Below are positions 44,472-53,556 of a stretch of DNA of 64,000 nucleotides, piece by piece (the stretch's first letter is position 1; every line of letters starts with the position of its first letter). The translations under genes and the position numbers were made by a program. The stretch covers positions 213,851 to 277,850 of the forward strand of contig JAMLHJ010000003.1 in NCBI GenBank assembly GCA_023957245.1, in the 5' to 3' direction. Origin of the DNA: Chitinophagales bacterium. GTDB lineage: Bacteria; Bacteroidota; Bacteroidia; Chitinophagales; JADIYW01. The notes beneath the pieces are model-generated. The model ran no database searches. It saw only the letters and a program-made list of their open reading frames with translations, and was not told where the DNA came from.

Positions 44472-46274
44472 ATGCATATTTTAGTTGTCAATTGTGGGAG
44501 CTCTTCTATCAAAGCCGATATATTTAATTTTTTAACTAAAAAAGCGGTTCATCAGCTTTCTGTCGAAAGGATTGGCAAAGGAACTATAGGGAAGATTAAT
44601 GGCGAAGAAGTGGCAATTTCAACTACAGAAGAATATACTGAAGTACTTAGAGCATATCTTACTGCATTTATCCATTCATGGAATGGTCCTCAAATTGATG
44701 GAGTAGGGCATAGGGTTGTTCATGGTGGTGATGATTATGCTCAACCTACTTTGATAAATGAAGAAGTGAAATCGGCAATTCGTAAGATGATACCTTTGGT
44801 GCCACTTCATAATCCAGTCAATCTGAAGGGTATTGAAATATGTGAGGAAATTTTTCCTGATTTGCATCAAGTTGCAGTTTTTGATACTGCATTTCATAGA
44901 AGTATTCCTAAACGTGCTCAATATTATGCAATAGATAGAAAATTATCTGATGAGAAACACATCAAAAGATTTGGTTTTCATGGAATTAGCCACCAATATG
45001 TTGCTGAATTAGCTGCTGAGCATTTACAACGTGATATAAGAGAATTGCGCATGATTACTTGCCATTTAGGTAGTGGTTGTAGTGTTACAGCGATTGAATA
45101 TGGTCGTTCTATCGAAACCTCTATGGGGATGTCTGCACTTGAAGGACTTGTGATGGGTACAAGAGCAGGAGATTTAGATCCAGGGATTATTAATTATCTC
45201 TTATCTGAAGGATTTTCTAAAGAAGATGTTTCCAAATTACTCAATGAGCAAAGTGGTTTGTTGGGAGTCAGTGGTCAGACCAATGATATGCGAGAAATTA
45301 TCAAAGGAGCGATGGATGGAGATGATGGCTGTCGTTTAGCTTTGCAATTATTTACACACAGATTACGTAAATATATTGGTGCATATACAGCTGCAATGGG
45401 TGGAGTAGATGTGATAGTTTTTACTGCAGGAATAGGTGAAAATAGTCCAGTCGTAAGACATCGCTCATTACAAAGATTTGATTACTTGGGAGCTATATTT
45501 AATGAAGATTTGAATAGAGATGTTAAGGTGTCTGTAGATCAACCAGTAGTTGAAATATCTACTTCCAATAGTCGAGTGAAATTGTTAGTTGTCCGTACTG
45601 ATGAACAGAAATCTATTGCTTTAGAAACTGAAAAAATACTTTCTGAGAAATTTAAGGTCAATACAATTCCAGTTATTCCGATAGCTATTTCTGCAAGACA
45701 CGTACATTTGACTCAAGAAAGTGTGGAGCAATTATTTGGCCCAGGTCATCAATTGACTTTTAGAAGCCCTCTTTCCCAGCCAGGGCAATTTGCTTGTGAG
45801 GAAACTGTAACGCTTGTTGGCCCTAGGAATAGAATTGAAAAGGTAAGAGTTTTGGGTCCTGCAAGAACCTATAATCAAGTTGAAATTGCAAGAACAGATG
45901 AGTTTTTCTTGGGAGTAGATGCTCCGATTAGAGATTCTGGACATATTGAAGGTACACCGGGCATTACTTTGATTGGTACAGCAGGAACTGTAACATTGAA
46001 AGAAGGTTTGATATGTGCATGGAGACATATTCACATGCATCCAAATGATGCAGAATTATTTGGTGTTCAAGATAAAGATATTGTAGAAGTGGACGTTGAA
46101 CACAATGATAGACCGATTACATTTAAAAACGTATTGGTAAGAGTATCAGATAAATTCAAACTAGAGATGCATATCGACACCGATGAAGGTAATGCTGCAG
46201 AAATTACCAATGGTACAAAAGGCGTACTCTTATTGACTGGTTCTACTTGTAAGTTGAAAAAGAAGAATGTGTAA
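44472..46274 (+). CDS. ackA: acetate kinase fused to PduL-type phosphotransacylase
   Basis: This 600-aa protein joins two enzymes of acetyl-CoA/acetate conversion. Residues 1-390 are acetate kinase: VVNCGSSSIK, GVGHRVVHGGDDY, VPLHNPVNLKGI, VAVFDTAFH, RFGFHGISHQYVA, CHLGSGCSVTAI, ETSMGMSALEGLVMGTRAGDLDPG and FTAGIGENSP. From about 400 a PduL domain follows: AISARHVHLT (H410, H412, metal ligands in PduL), LGPARTYNQVEIARTDEFFLG, CAWRHIHMHP. No frameshift separates the parts. The fused enzyme could pass acetyl phosphate from one site to the other and yield ATP from acetyl-CoA. Separate ackA and pta genes are the usual arrangement. Confidence 0.92.
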   Translation: MHILVVNCGSSSIKADIFNFLTKKAVHQLSVERIGKGTIGKINGEEVAISTTEEYTEVLRAYLTAFIHSWNGPQIDGVGHRVVHGGDDYAQPTLINEEVKSAIRKMIPLVPLHNPVNLKGIEICEEIFPDLHQVAVFDTAFHRSIPKRAQYYAIDRKLSDEKHIKRFGFHGISHQYVAELAAEHLQRDIRELRMITCHLGSGCSVTAIEYGRSIETSMGMSALEGLVMGTRAGDLDPGIINYLLSEGFSKEDVSKLLNEQSGLLGVSGQTNDMREIIKGAMDGDDGCRLALQLFTHRLRKYIGAYTAAMGGVDVIVFTAGIGENSPVVRHRSLQRFDYLGAIFNEDLNRDVKVSVDQPVVEISTSNSRVKLLVVRTDEQKSIALETEKILSEKFKVNTIPVIPIAISARHVHLTQESVEQLFGPGHQLTFRSPLSQPGQFACEETVTLVGPRNRIEKVRVLGPARTYNQVEIARTDEFFLGVDAPIRDSGHIEGTPGITLIGTAGTVTLKEGLICAWRHIHMHPNDAELFGVQDKDIVEVDVEHNDRPITFKNVLVRVSDKFKLEMHIDTDEGNAAEITNGTKGVLLLTGSTCKLKKKNV

Positions 46275-46459
46275 GAGATAGAAAGTTTTTGTAATAATAG
46301 TTTAATTGCTTTTTTAGAGATGGATGGAAGATTCTATCTATCCAAAATCTCCTTTCTTCAAAAAGAAAATACAAATTTTCAGTTCAATTCACAATATTTA
46401 TAAATTGAAAGGGTAATGCTTCCATTTAATTGACGTATCTTGCGCCGAAATAATTTTTT

Positions 46460-46975
46460 ATGCAAGTAGGAAAGAACAAAGCAGTGTCTGTACACTATGT
46501 CCTTCAAGTTGAACATAATGGTGAGAAAGTTGTGGCTGATAAATCAGATTTAGAGCATCCATTGCAATATTTACATGGTGCTGGTAGTTTATTGCCTGAA
46601 TTTGAAGCTAATTTAGAAGGTCTTCAAGTAGGAGATGCTTTTGATTTTAAAATTGAAGCAGCGAATGGATATGGTATCAGAGATGAGCAAAATGTTGTGG
46701 CTATCCCATTGGAAGCTTTTAAAGATGAAGCTGGAAATGTAGATAATGAAATGTTACAAACTGGAAATATATTGCCTATGATGGATCAAGAAGGTAATAG
46801 ATTGGAAGGTATGGTATTGGAAGTAACTGACGAACAAGTGATTATGGACTTCAATCACCCATTGGCAAGTAAAGATTTATATTTCAGTGGTTCAGTTGCT
46901 GGAGTAAGAGAAGCTACAGCTGATGAATTGGAACATGGTCATATTCATGGACCAGGCGGTCATCATCACCATTAA
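46460..46975 (+). CDS. FKBP-type peptidyl-prolyl isomerase, SlyD-like
   Basis: This 171-aa protein follows SlyD: an FKBP half (KAVSVHYVLQV, DLEHPLQYLHGAGSLLPEFEANLEGLQVGD), an inserted flap domain (YGIRDEQNVVAIPLEAF ... MVLEVTDEQVIMDFNHPLASKDLYF) and a His-rich tail (HGHIHGPGGHHHH) that could bind nickel or other metals. It acts on protein folding in the cytoplasm. A strong terminator follows 22 bp after the stop. Confidence 0.92.
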   Translation: MQVGKNKAVSVHYVLQVEHNGEKVVADKSDLEHPLQYLHGAGSLLPEFEANLEGLQVGDAFDFKIEAANGYGIRDEQNVVAIPLEAFKDEAGNVDNEMLQTGNILPMMDQEGNRLEGMVLEVTDEQVIMDFNHPLASKDLYFSGSVAGVREATADELEHGHIHGPGGHHHH

Positions 46976-46997
46976 TAGAGATATTTTTAAGATTGAT

Positions 46998-47027
46998 AAG
47001 GTTGTTACGATTGTAGCAACCTTTTTT
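46998..47027 (+). terminator. rho-independent terminator after the SlyD-like gene
   Basis: AAGGTTGTTAC pairs with GTAGCAACCTT (one wobble) across a GATT loop, followed by TTTTTT. Confidence 0.88.
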
Positions 47028-47152
47028 GTTTGACTTTTCTTTTGTTTTGAGATGATTTTACATTGATAAAAGATTATCTACTACGTCATAAATCTGTTAT
47101 TTATTGGTAAATTAAGGCAAATAAGCTAGCCTCTTATTTGGATATCCAATGA

Positions 47153-48130
47153 ATGATAAGTAACTTTTCCATCCAATTTATTTTTATCAATATGTTCTGT
47201 AAAACAGCCATTCGTTCCTCTAAACTTTTTGTTGCTCTTATTATTGTTTTAGTGTCTTCCTGTAAAACTGCACAGCCTACTAATGAATCTGTTAAAGTAG
47301 AACTAGATCAACCTTTAGATACAGATAAAACCTTACTTTGGCAAGTTTCAGGAAATGATTTGAGCTCACCTTCATATTTATTTGGAAGTATTCATGTTAT
47401 ATCAGCAGAAGATTTTGAGGTGGGAGAGAACGTTGTCAAAAAGCTCAATCAATCCAAACGTTTAGTGATTGAGATGGATTTAGATAATGTAAATTCATTG
47501 GCAGTAGCAAATGCTTCTATTCTTCCAGACAATAAAACTGTTAAAGACTATCTCAATGATGAAGATTATTTGACTTTAGAAACATTTTTTGCAGAGGAAT
47601 TAGGAACACCCTTGTCTTTGTTTAAAACTGCTTATGCTAGGTTAAAACCTTTCTTTTTGCAACAGATGATTTATGTTCGGTATTTAGGAAATAATACATC
47701 TTCTTACGAAGTGGAATTAATGGATTTGATAAAAGAAAAAAATGGTGAGATTGCTGGTTTGGAAACATTAGAAGAGCAATTGTCATTTATTGATAAAATG
47801 AGTAGCTTAGAAGATCAGTATCAATCCTTGATAAAAGCCATTCATGAAGATGATGAACAAAAGAAATTTTTGGACACATTGATAATGACATATCAGTCCA
47901 AGGATATTCAGAAGTTATATGAAATGACTATCTCTCAAGAAGATTTTAAAGATATTACCAACACTTTATTGGATCAAAGAAATTTGAATTGGATACCCAA
48001 AATTGAAAGTTTTATGCATAAAGGAACATCTTTTATAGCTGTGGGTGCTGGACATTTAGGAGGTCCAATTGGTTTGATAAGTCTTTTAAGAAAAGAAGGT
48101 TACAAAGTAGAACCTATTTCTATGGATTAA
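47153..48130 (+). CDS. TraB/GumN-family lipoprotein
   Basis: This 325-aa protein has the TraB/GumN pattern: LLWQVSGNDLSSPSYLFGSIHVI at the start of the domain, LVIEMDLDN, and FIAVGAGHLGGPIGLISLLRKEGYKV at the end (GxxH motifs of this metallo-protease-like family). A lipobox (VLVSSC) places it in a membrane facing the periplasm. The ATG at 47192 (MFCK) would give a more usual signal length than 47153; both are possible. Confidence 0.87.
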   Translation: MISNFSIQFIFINMFCKTAIRSSKLFVALIIVLVSSCKTAQPTNESVKVELDQPLDTDKTLLWQVSGNDLSSPSYLFGSIHVISAEDFEVGENVVKKLNQSKRLVIEMDLDNVNSLAVANASILPDNKTVKDYLNDEDYLTLETFFAEELGTPLSLFKTAYARLKPFFLQQMIYVRYLGNNTSSYEVELMDLIKEKNGEIAGLETLEEQLSFIDKMSSLEDQYQSLIKAIHEDDEQKKFLDTLIMTYQSKDIQKLYEMTISQEDFKDITNTLLDQRNLNWIPKIESFMHKGTSFIAVGAGHLGGPIGLISLLRKEGYKVEPISMD

Positions 48131-48160
48131 ATATTTTAAAAACAGTAAAAATTAATAAAG

Positions 48161-48976
48161 ATGAGTTTTAAAAATAAAACAGTATTTATTACTGGTGGAA
48201 CTAGAGGTATCGGATTGGCTATTGGTAAAAGATTGGCACAAGACGGAGCAAATATTGTCATTGCAGCCAAGACTGTTGAGCCCAATCCCAAATTGGAAGG
48301 CACAATATATACTGCTGCTGCTGAAATTGAAGAAGTAGGAGGTAGGGCATTGGCTGTGCATTGTGATATAAGATTTGAGGAAGAAGTAGAAAGTGCTATT
48401 CAACAAGCTGTAGAAAAATTTGGAGGAATAGATATTTTGATTAATAATGCTAGTGCAATCAGTTTGACACCGACATTACAAACCTCTATGAAACGATATG
48501 ATTTAATGCATCAAATCAATGGAAGAGGTACATTTTTGACATCACAGAAATGTTTGCCATACTTATTGAAATCTGAGAACCCTCATATCCTCAATCTTTC
48601 ACCACCATTGAATTTTGAACCAAAATGGTTTGGCCCTCATGTTGCTTACTCTATTGCAAAGTATAATATGAGCCTTTGTGTTTTAGGTATGGCAGAAGAG
48701 TTTAAAGGTAAAGTGGGTATTAATGCATTGTGGCCAAGAACTACAATAGCTACTGCTGCTGTAAAAAACCTTTTGGGTGGGGATGATATGGTCAATATGT
48801 CTAGAAAGCCTGATATTCTTGCTGATGCTGCGTACTATATATTGTCTCGTTCAGCTAAAGATTGTAGTGGAAATTTCTTTGTCGATGATGAAGTTCTTGC
48901 TTCAGAAGGAATACATGATTTAGACAAATATGCTGTTACTCCTGGCGGCCCTTTGATGCCAGATTTCTTTGTCTAA
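48161..48976 (+). CDS. short-chain dehydrogenase/reductase, HSDL2-like
   Basis: This 271-aa SDR has the cofactor motif TGGTRGIG, IDILINNASA, and an active-site segment ILNLSPPLNFEP ... YSIAKYNMSL (Y-x-x-x-K). The pattern LSPP in place of the usual SS-A before the Tyr is characteristic of HSDL2-like SDRs. The substrate is unknown. It begins 30 bp after the TraB/GumN gene. Confidence 0.88.
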   Translation: MSFKNKTVFITGGTRGIGLAIGKRLAQDGANIVIAAKTVEPNPKLEGTIYTAAAEIEEVGGRALAVHCDIRFEEEVESAIQQAVEKFGGIDILINNASAISLTPTLQTSMKRYDLMHQINGRGTFLTSQKCLPYLLKSENPHILNLSPPLNFEPKWFGPHVAYSIAKYNMSLCVLGMAEEFKGKVGINALWPRTTIATAAVKNLLGGDDMVNMSRKPDILADAAYYILSRSAKDCSGNFFVDDEVLASEGIHDLDKYAVTPGGPLMPDFFV

Positions 48977-49153
48977 ATAGTTTGTTTTTTGTGAGTGTCA
49001 TTGTCATCCAGAATTTGTTTTAGGATTTCTATTTTACTTCATTTTTCTGTTGTCGATGCTGAATCACTGTTAGGTAAGATTACAAATTGAGTTTTGTATG
49101 ACGTGGTACGAAATCATTGCGAGGACGAAGCAATCTATACATTACTTCAATAT

Positions 49154-49344
49154 TTTTTCTTCATACTTTTCTTTAGAAGAAAAAGTATGCAAAAGAATTG
49201 CACTGGATTTTTCGCTGACCCACTAAATACTTGAAAGCTATTTCTTCAAAACTCGACTTCGTCTCAAACAGTTGAAGAAATTACGCTTTCTTCATATAGT
49301 GGGGCCCCAGCTTCAAAATCTATGGTGCAGGACGCATTCGCAAC
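49154..49344 (-). repeat. family-D structured repeat, copy 2 (inverted)
   Basis: The reverse complement of this segment matches 18126-18342. The 85-nt hairpin core is at 49219-49303 and has exactly the same length as in copy 1. It ends CCCCAC next to GGGGCCCC where copy 1 has GGTACCC, so the inner GC-rich palindrome is kept while its bases differ. Confidence 0.85.
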
Positions 49345-49417
49345 GTGTAATTCTATCTATCACTTCGTGTCCTAAGTGTAGAGGCTTGGTGTGCTTTGTG
49401 AACCTCAATATTATTTT

Positions 49418-49486
49418 TAGGGTAGCACCTACGGAGCAATAGTTGGATGATTGTTTATTCTTACCAAGCGATAGCCTCTACGAGGC
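49418..49486 (-). repeat. family-B repeat, inverted partial copy
   Basis: Its reverse complement runs from GCCTCGTAGAGGC to GGTGCTACCC and lacks the TTTCAAGAATATCGTCGT end present in the three other copies. Confidence 0.8.
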
Positions 49487-49556
49487 TAACTCTGCTACCA
49501 TTGTTTTTTCATTCATACTTCGTACTTTTAAATTTGTATCTCGTACTTTGAACTTC

Positions 49557-51446
49557 TTACTTCTTCAAAAACTGCTTATCTGTCAAGCTATTCATGAAAG
49601 CAATGACGTCTTTAATTTCTTGTTTTGAAAGATTTAAAGGAGCAGCATCTAGTGTTTGATTGGGAACATCAACACCCATTCCTTGTCCACCACCACGATT
49701 GTAAAAATCCATTACGGTTTCCAAATCTTTAAATGCACCATTAACCATATAAGGGCCTGTGATTTCTATGTTTCTTAATGTAGGTGTTTTGATAGAATAT
49801 AGATATATAGGATTGGGTTGAGTTTTGTATCTACCAGAATCTTGTAATAAAATAGGATGAATAGTGTCCCATTTTTCTATCATTCCTACAACTTCTGTTT
49901 CACTTTCTCTATAAAATGGAGGAGTTGTTCCTGCGAAAGTAGGTGCAAAATGACAAGTGCCACATTTGGCTTTGCCCATAAATAGGTTAAATCCTCTTTT
50001 TACTTCAGGTCTCAAATCTGTTATCTCACCTCTCATGTATGCATCAAATTCACTATTGAATTGTGGAAGACTTCTTACAAATCCTCCTAAAGCTTTTCTA
50101 ATTGTAAATTCTTTGATAGGTTTTTTCCAGTCTTTAGGGAAAGCATCTATAAACTCTTGAATTAAGACCGAATCTTGATTTAACTTGCTAATAATTTCGT
50201 CAAATGAAGTGTTGAATTCTTCAGGGTTATTGACGACATGAACAATTTGGTCTTCTAATGTTCTAGATCTTAAATCAAAAAATTGTCTCCCTTGATAAGC
50301 AGAATATACAATAGTAGGAGAATTTCTTTTTTGGAAGACACCGATTATATTGGTTTGAGCAGTAGTAAGTCCATCAGTGAATGCCAGTGTGGGATTGTGG
50401 CAAGATTGGCAAGATAATACGTTGCCATGTGAAAGTCTTACATCTGAAAATAATTTTTCACCCAATGCGACTACCTTGGGATCTAAGACATCTTTATTGT
50501 CCACACCATAATAATTCTTTTCTCCTGTAGCAGTACGGTTGAGAAAATTAGAGTTGTAGATATTTTTTATTTTTCCATTGATATGTGTAATGAAAGTAAA
50601 CAATCTAATCATCGGACGTTCTTCAGATTTGATATCTTCAAAGATGTTGACGATACTAGAATTTAGTGGTTGTAAATATTTCTTTATAAAAGACAACTGG
50701 TCTATTGCTCCAAATTCAAGGAATTTGCCTTTTGTAGGTTGTAGATATTTTTGAGCTTTTAGAATATTATTTTGTGCAGATTCAATTTCTTTTAAAATAG
50801 CCTTGTTGGTGCTTTTCTTTTTATAAAATCCTAATACTGTATGAATTGCTTCCAAATTGCTGTTTATTTCTTCAGCAACTTGAAGTGTAATAGGGCAATC
50901 AAATCCTGAAAGACTTAATGTTTCTATGTTGATTAAACCAAATTTTAAACCTAAAAAAATTACAGCATCGCTAGTAGGATTGATATTTATAGCTTCTTTG
51001 AATTTGAGAATTTCTAAATTGAAAAAATAACATTCTTCAATAATCTCTTTAAAATCCATCTGAGGCGAATCAAAAATAAGCTCTTCCATGACTTGTAATC
51101 CATGCGGATCTTGATGCTCATATCCTCCAACTGTAAACTCAATCCAAGGTAAAGGGGCTCCATTTAAAAGTTTGGTTTTTTCACTTTCAAATGATTGGAG
51201 ATAAAATTCAATATGTTTATATTTTATTCTAGCTTCTTTGAAATAGTTGGGAATAGATGCACTGTCTTTGGCTTTAGCGGCGTCAAAGATTTTTATAATT
51301 AATTCATTGGTCTTAATTAGCTCATCTAACACATATTTTTTGCTGAGATAAGCGGCCGAAGTTGCATCTTCTTCATCTTCAAAACTAGAGAATATAACGA
51401 CTGAAAATAAAAGAGCAAGTATTGAGAAGATAAATGTTTTTTTCAT
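49557..51446 (-). CDS. di-heme cytochrome c peroxidase with long N-terminal region
   Basis: This 629-aa protein has two heme-binding CxxCH motifs, CQSCH (346-350) and CGTCH (495-499), in a domain of the MauG/bacterial cytochrome c peroxidase family. Other family segments are ALGEKLFSDVRLS, RNSPTIVYSAYQGRQFFDLR, TPTLRNIEITGPYMVNG and VMDFYNRGGG. It has a signal peptide (FIFSILALLFSVVIFSSF). Residues 25-310 form a helical region not found in classic ~350-aa peroxidases; it has an imelysin-like feel (DPHGLQVMEELIF), but I cannot name it with confidence. It is expected in the periplasm. Confidence 0.88.
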   Translation of the reverse strand: MKKTFIFSILALLFSVVIFSSFEDEEDATSAAYLSKKYVLDELIKTNELIIKIFDAAKAKDSASIPNYFKEARIKYKHIEFYLQSFESEKTKLLNGAPLPWIEFTVGGYEHQDPHGLQVMEELIFDSPQMDFKEIIEECYFFNLEILKFKEAININPTSDAVIFLGLKFGLINIETLSLSGFDCPITLQVAEEINSNLEAIHTVLGFYKKKSTNKAILKEIESAQNNILKAQKYLQPTKGKFLEFGAIDQLSFIKKYLQPLNSSIVNIFEDIKSEERPMIRLFTFITHINGKIKNIYNSNFLNRTATGEKNYYGVDNKDVLDPKVVALGEKLFSDVRLSHGNVLSCQSCHNPTLAFTDGLTTAQTNIIGVFQKRNSPTIVYSAYQGRQFFDLRSRTLEDQIVHVVNNPEEFNTSFDEIISKLNQDSVLIQEFIDAFPKDWKKPIKEFTIRKALGGFVRSLPQFNSEFDAYMRGEITDLRPEVKRGFNLFMGKAKCGTCHFAPTFAGTTPPFYRESETEVVGMIEKWDTIHPILLQDSGRYKTQPNPIYLYSIKTPTLRNIEITGPYMVNGAFKDLETVMDFYNRGGGQGMGVDVPNQTLDAAPLNLSKQEIKDVIAFMNSLTDKQFLKK

Positions 51447-52023
51447 ATCTGCTTATTGGAAGTCTTGGTTAATATCTGGAAATTGAGAATAATTAATTTA
51501 GTAATAGTTGGAATTATATTGATGATCTTGCGTCAAGAAATTTCTCATTTTTGTTCAACAAAATATAGTTTTTCTAAGATAAAAAGAAGAGAGTGATTTA
51601 TACTGCTTCTCAATGTTAATTCTATGTGATTAATTATGGATATTTTTATCCTATTTTGAATGTAGCGAATTTTCTCTAAAGATTGATGTAAAATATCGCT
51701 AATGACTGAAAATGATAGTCTTAATTCAAAATAGAGTATTGCGTAAAATGCTATTTTTTTTGATGAATTGAAATATTTGTTTTGAATGTGAGGTGGTTGA
51801 GTGAAAGAATAAAAATAAATGATGTGAATAGTTACTTTTTTTATAAAAAAAAATTGATAGCTTTGTGGCTGATACAGATTACTAAGGAATTAGACTTTGT
51901 GTAAAAAAATAATGACGAAATAAAATAATTGACAAAGCTTCCAATAACTAATAGGCGCATCAAATTTTTGTGCTAAAATTTCCAATAAAAAAATAAATTT
52001 ACAAATTTTCAAACTCAACAACC
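51447..52023. other. 577-bp AT-rich non-coding region upstream of the cold shock gene
   Basis: No ORF of note and none of the repeat families seen in the other long spacers. The stretch is very AT-rich. The part nearest the cold shock gene (about 51850-52023) probably includes its promoter and a long 5' untranslated leader, as is usual for csp genes, but I see no definite structure. Confidence 0.45.
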
Positions 52024-52215
52024 ATGCAAGAAGGTAAAGTAAAATTCTTCAACCAAACTAAAGGCTTTGGATTTATCACTCCTACAGACGGAGGCGCAGA
52101 TGTTTTTGTTCACATTAGTGGATTGAAAGACGAAGTGAAAGAAAATGACCTAGTAGTATTTGAAGTACAACAAGGCAAAAAGGGTCTTACAGCCGTTAAC
52201 GTAAAATTGGCTTAA
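52024..52215 (+). CDS. cspA: cold shock protein, CspA family
   Basis: This 63-aa single cold-shock domain binds single-stranded RNA and DNA. It has RNP1 (KGFGFI) and RNP2 (VFVHIS) motifs, starts QEGKVKFFNQTKGFGFITP and ends GLTAVNVKL. It acts as an RNA chaperone. A long leader upstream and a strong terminator 22 bp after the stop mark it as a single-gene unit. Confidence 0.95.
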   Translation: MQEGKVKFFNQTKGFGFITPTDGGADVFVHISGLKDEVKENDLVVFEVQQGKKGLTAVNVKLA

Positions 52216-52237
52216 TCTTATTCATAATTAAGGTTTT

Positions 52238-52268
52238 AAGGTAGAGTTTTAAACGCTCTACCTTTTTT
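52238..52268 (+). terminator. rho-independent terminator of the cold shock gene
   Basis: AAGGTAGAG pairs with CTCTACCTT across an 8-base loop, followed by TTTT. It lies between convergent cspA and corA and may serve both. Confidence 0.9.
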
Positions 52269-52279
52269 GTTTTATAGTA

Positions 52280-53356
52280 TTATAGCCATTTTTTTCTTTT
52301 AAAATAGATACCCATTCCAAAGGCTATCAACAGCATCAAACCAAGGATAAGAAAATATCCATATTCCCATTCTAATTCAGGCATATTGTTGAAATTCATT
52401 CCATAAACACCTACAATAAATGTGAGTGGAATAAATATTGAAGATAAAATAGTCAGTATCTTCATGATTTCATTGAGTCGATTACTTGATTTTGTCAAAT
52501 ATACATCTGCCAATCCTGAAACTAAATCTCTGTATATATCTATATTGTCAATCAGTTGAATGTTGTGATCATACAAATCTCTCAAGTATAAAGCAGTTTT
52601 TTCTTTTATAAGTTGAGTGTCGTTTTTCTCTAATTTTGTAAGAATCTCCCTGATGGGCCATATCGTTTTTCTAAATTCCAAAAGTTTGCGTTTAAGAACA
52701 TAGATATCTTGAATTTCAATTTTTTCTGTTTGAAACATTAGCGCATCTTCAACTGCTTCAATTTGATCTCCCAATTTTTCAATGATTTCGTAATAATCAT
52801 CTATGACAATGTCTAAAATGGCATATGCTAAGTAGTCTGCACCGTAACTTCTTATTTTGCCGATTTTGTTTTTGATTCTTTCTTTGAGAATATTGAGGTC
52901 ATAAGAAGGTTTCTCCAAAAATGTCATTACATAATTTTCACCTAGGATGATACTCAATTGTTCTGGAATGATTTCATGGCTTTCTTCATCATATTTTAGC
53001 GTTTGTAAGACGATATATGTGTAAGTGTGAAAAAAATCTATTTTGGGTCTTTGTTCAGTATTGAGTAAGTCTTCTAGTGTCAAAGCATGAATGTTTGTCA
53101 TCTTGCCTACTTTTTCTATTAACTTCTCATCATGCAAACCTTTGATATCCACCCATGAAGTATATTCTTCAATAGGAAATTTTGTATCTGAAATATTATT
53201 AAGAATGCTCTTTTCTTCAAACTTTTCTGCATTATACATTAATAAATCAATTGAAATATCAGTATCCTTTTCTTTACCAATATAAATGAGTGTGCCTGGA
53301 GGTTTTCTGATTTTCTCAGTATTCTTTTGGCGAATAATTTTTCTGACTTTACTCAT
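52280..53356 (-). CDS. corA: CorA-type magnesium/cobalt transporter
   Basis: This 358-aa protein has a large cytoplasmic domain and two C-terminal helices; the first ends in the signature YGMNF (GMN motif of the CorA pore). Other family parts are WVDIKGLHDEKLIEKVG, HALTLEDLLNTEQRPKI, FQTEKIEIQDIYVLKRKLLEFRK, and the positively charged tail KRKKWL. It forms a pentameric divalent-cation channel in the inner membrane. Confidence 0.94.
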   Translation of the reverse strand: MSKVRKIIRQKNTEKIRKPPGTLIYIGKEKDTDISIDLLMYNAEKFEEKSILNNISDTKFPIEEYTSWVDIKGLHDEKLIEKVGKMTNIHALTLEDLLNTEQRPKIDFFHTYTYIVLQTLKYDEESHEIIPEQLSIILGENYVMTFLEKPSYDLNILKERIKNKIGKIRSYGADYLAYAILDIVIDDYYEIIEKLGDQIEAVEDALMFQTEKIEIQDIYVLKRKLLEFRKTIWPIREILTKLEKNDTQLIKEKTALYLRDLYDHNIQLIDNIDIYRDLVSGLADVYLTKSSNRLNEIMKILTILSSIFIPLTFIVGVYGMNFNNMPELEWEYGYFLILGLMLLIAFGMGIYFKRKKWL

Positions 53357-53544
53357 AATAGACTTTATAATGTATCAGTAAATTTATAAAATAGAATACA
53401 AAACTTACCCTAACTTTTAGAACATCTTTTTTGTCTTGTTCCTTGTTATATAAAATGCTTGTTTTTTATGTCAAAATTTATCGGAAAGTTGAACAATCTG
53501 TAAACTAGTATAGTGCTTAATTCCTATTTGCTTCAATTTATTCC

Positions 53545-53552
53545 TAACTTTG
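53545..53552 (+). promoter_or_regulatory. TAnnTTTG -7 promoter box of the YrdC/Sua5-like gene
   Basis: TAACTTTG ends four bases before the ATG at 53557. It is identical to the purM box and again leaves no room for a leader. Confidence 0.55.
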
Positions 53553-53556
53553 TACT

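Larger units (their letters stand above)
48977..49556. other. 580-bp non-coding region with repeat families
   Basis: No supported gene. It holds a CATTGCGAGG-type fragment (49111-49135), the inverted family-D copy (49154-49344) and an inverted, shortened family-B copy (49418-49486). It lies between a plus-strand gene and the 3' end of a minus-strand gene, as do several other repeat-rich spacers in the window. Confidence 0.75.

Noticed and set aside
49443..49628. 61-codon ORF reading into the peroxidase gene
   Set aside because: It spans the inverted family-B repeat and antisense of the peroxidase C-terminus.
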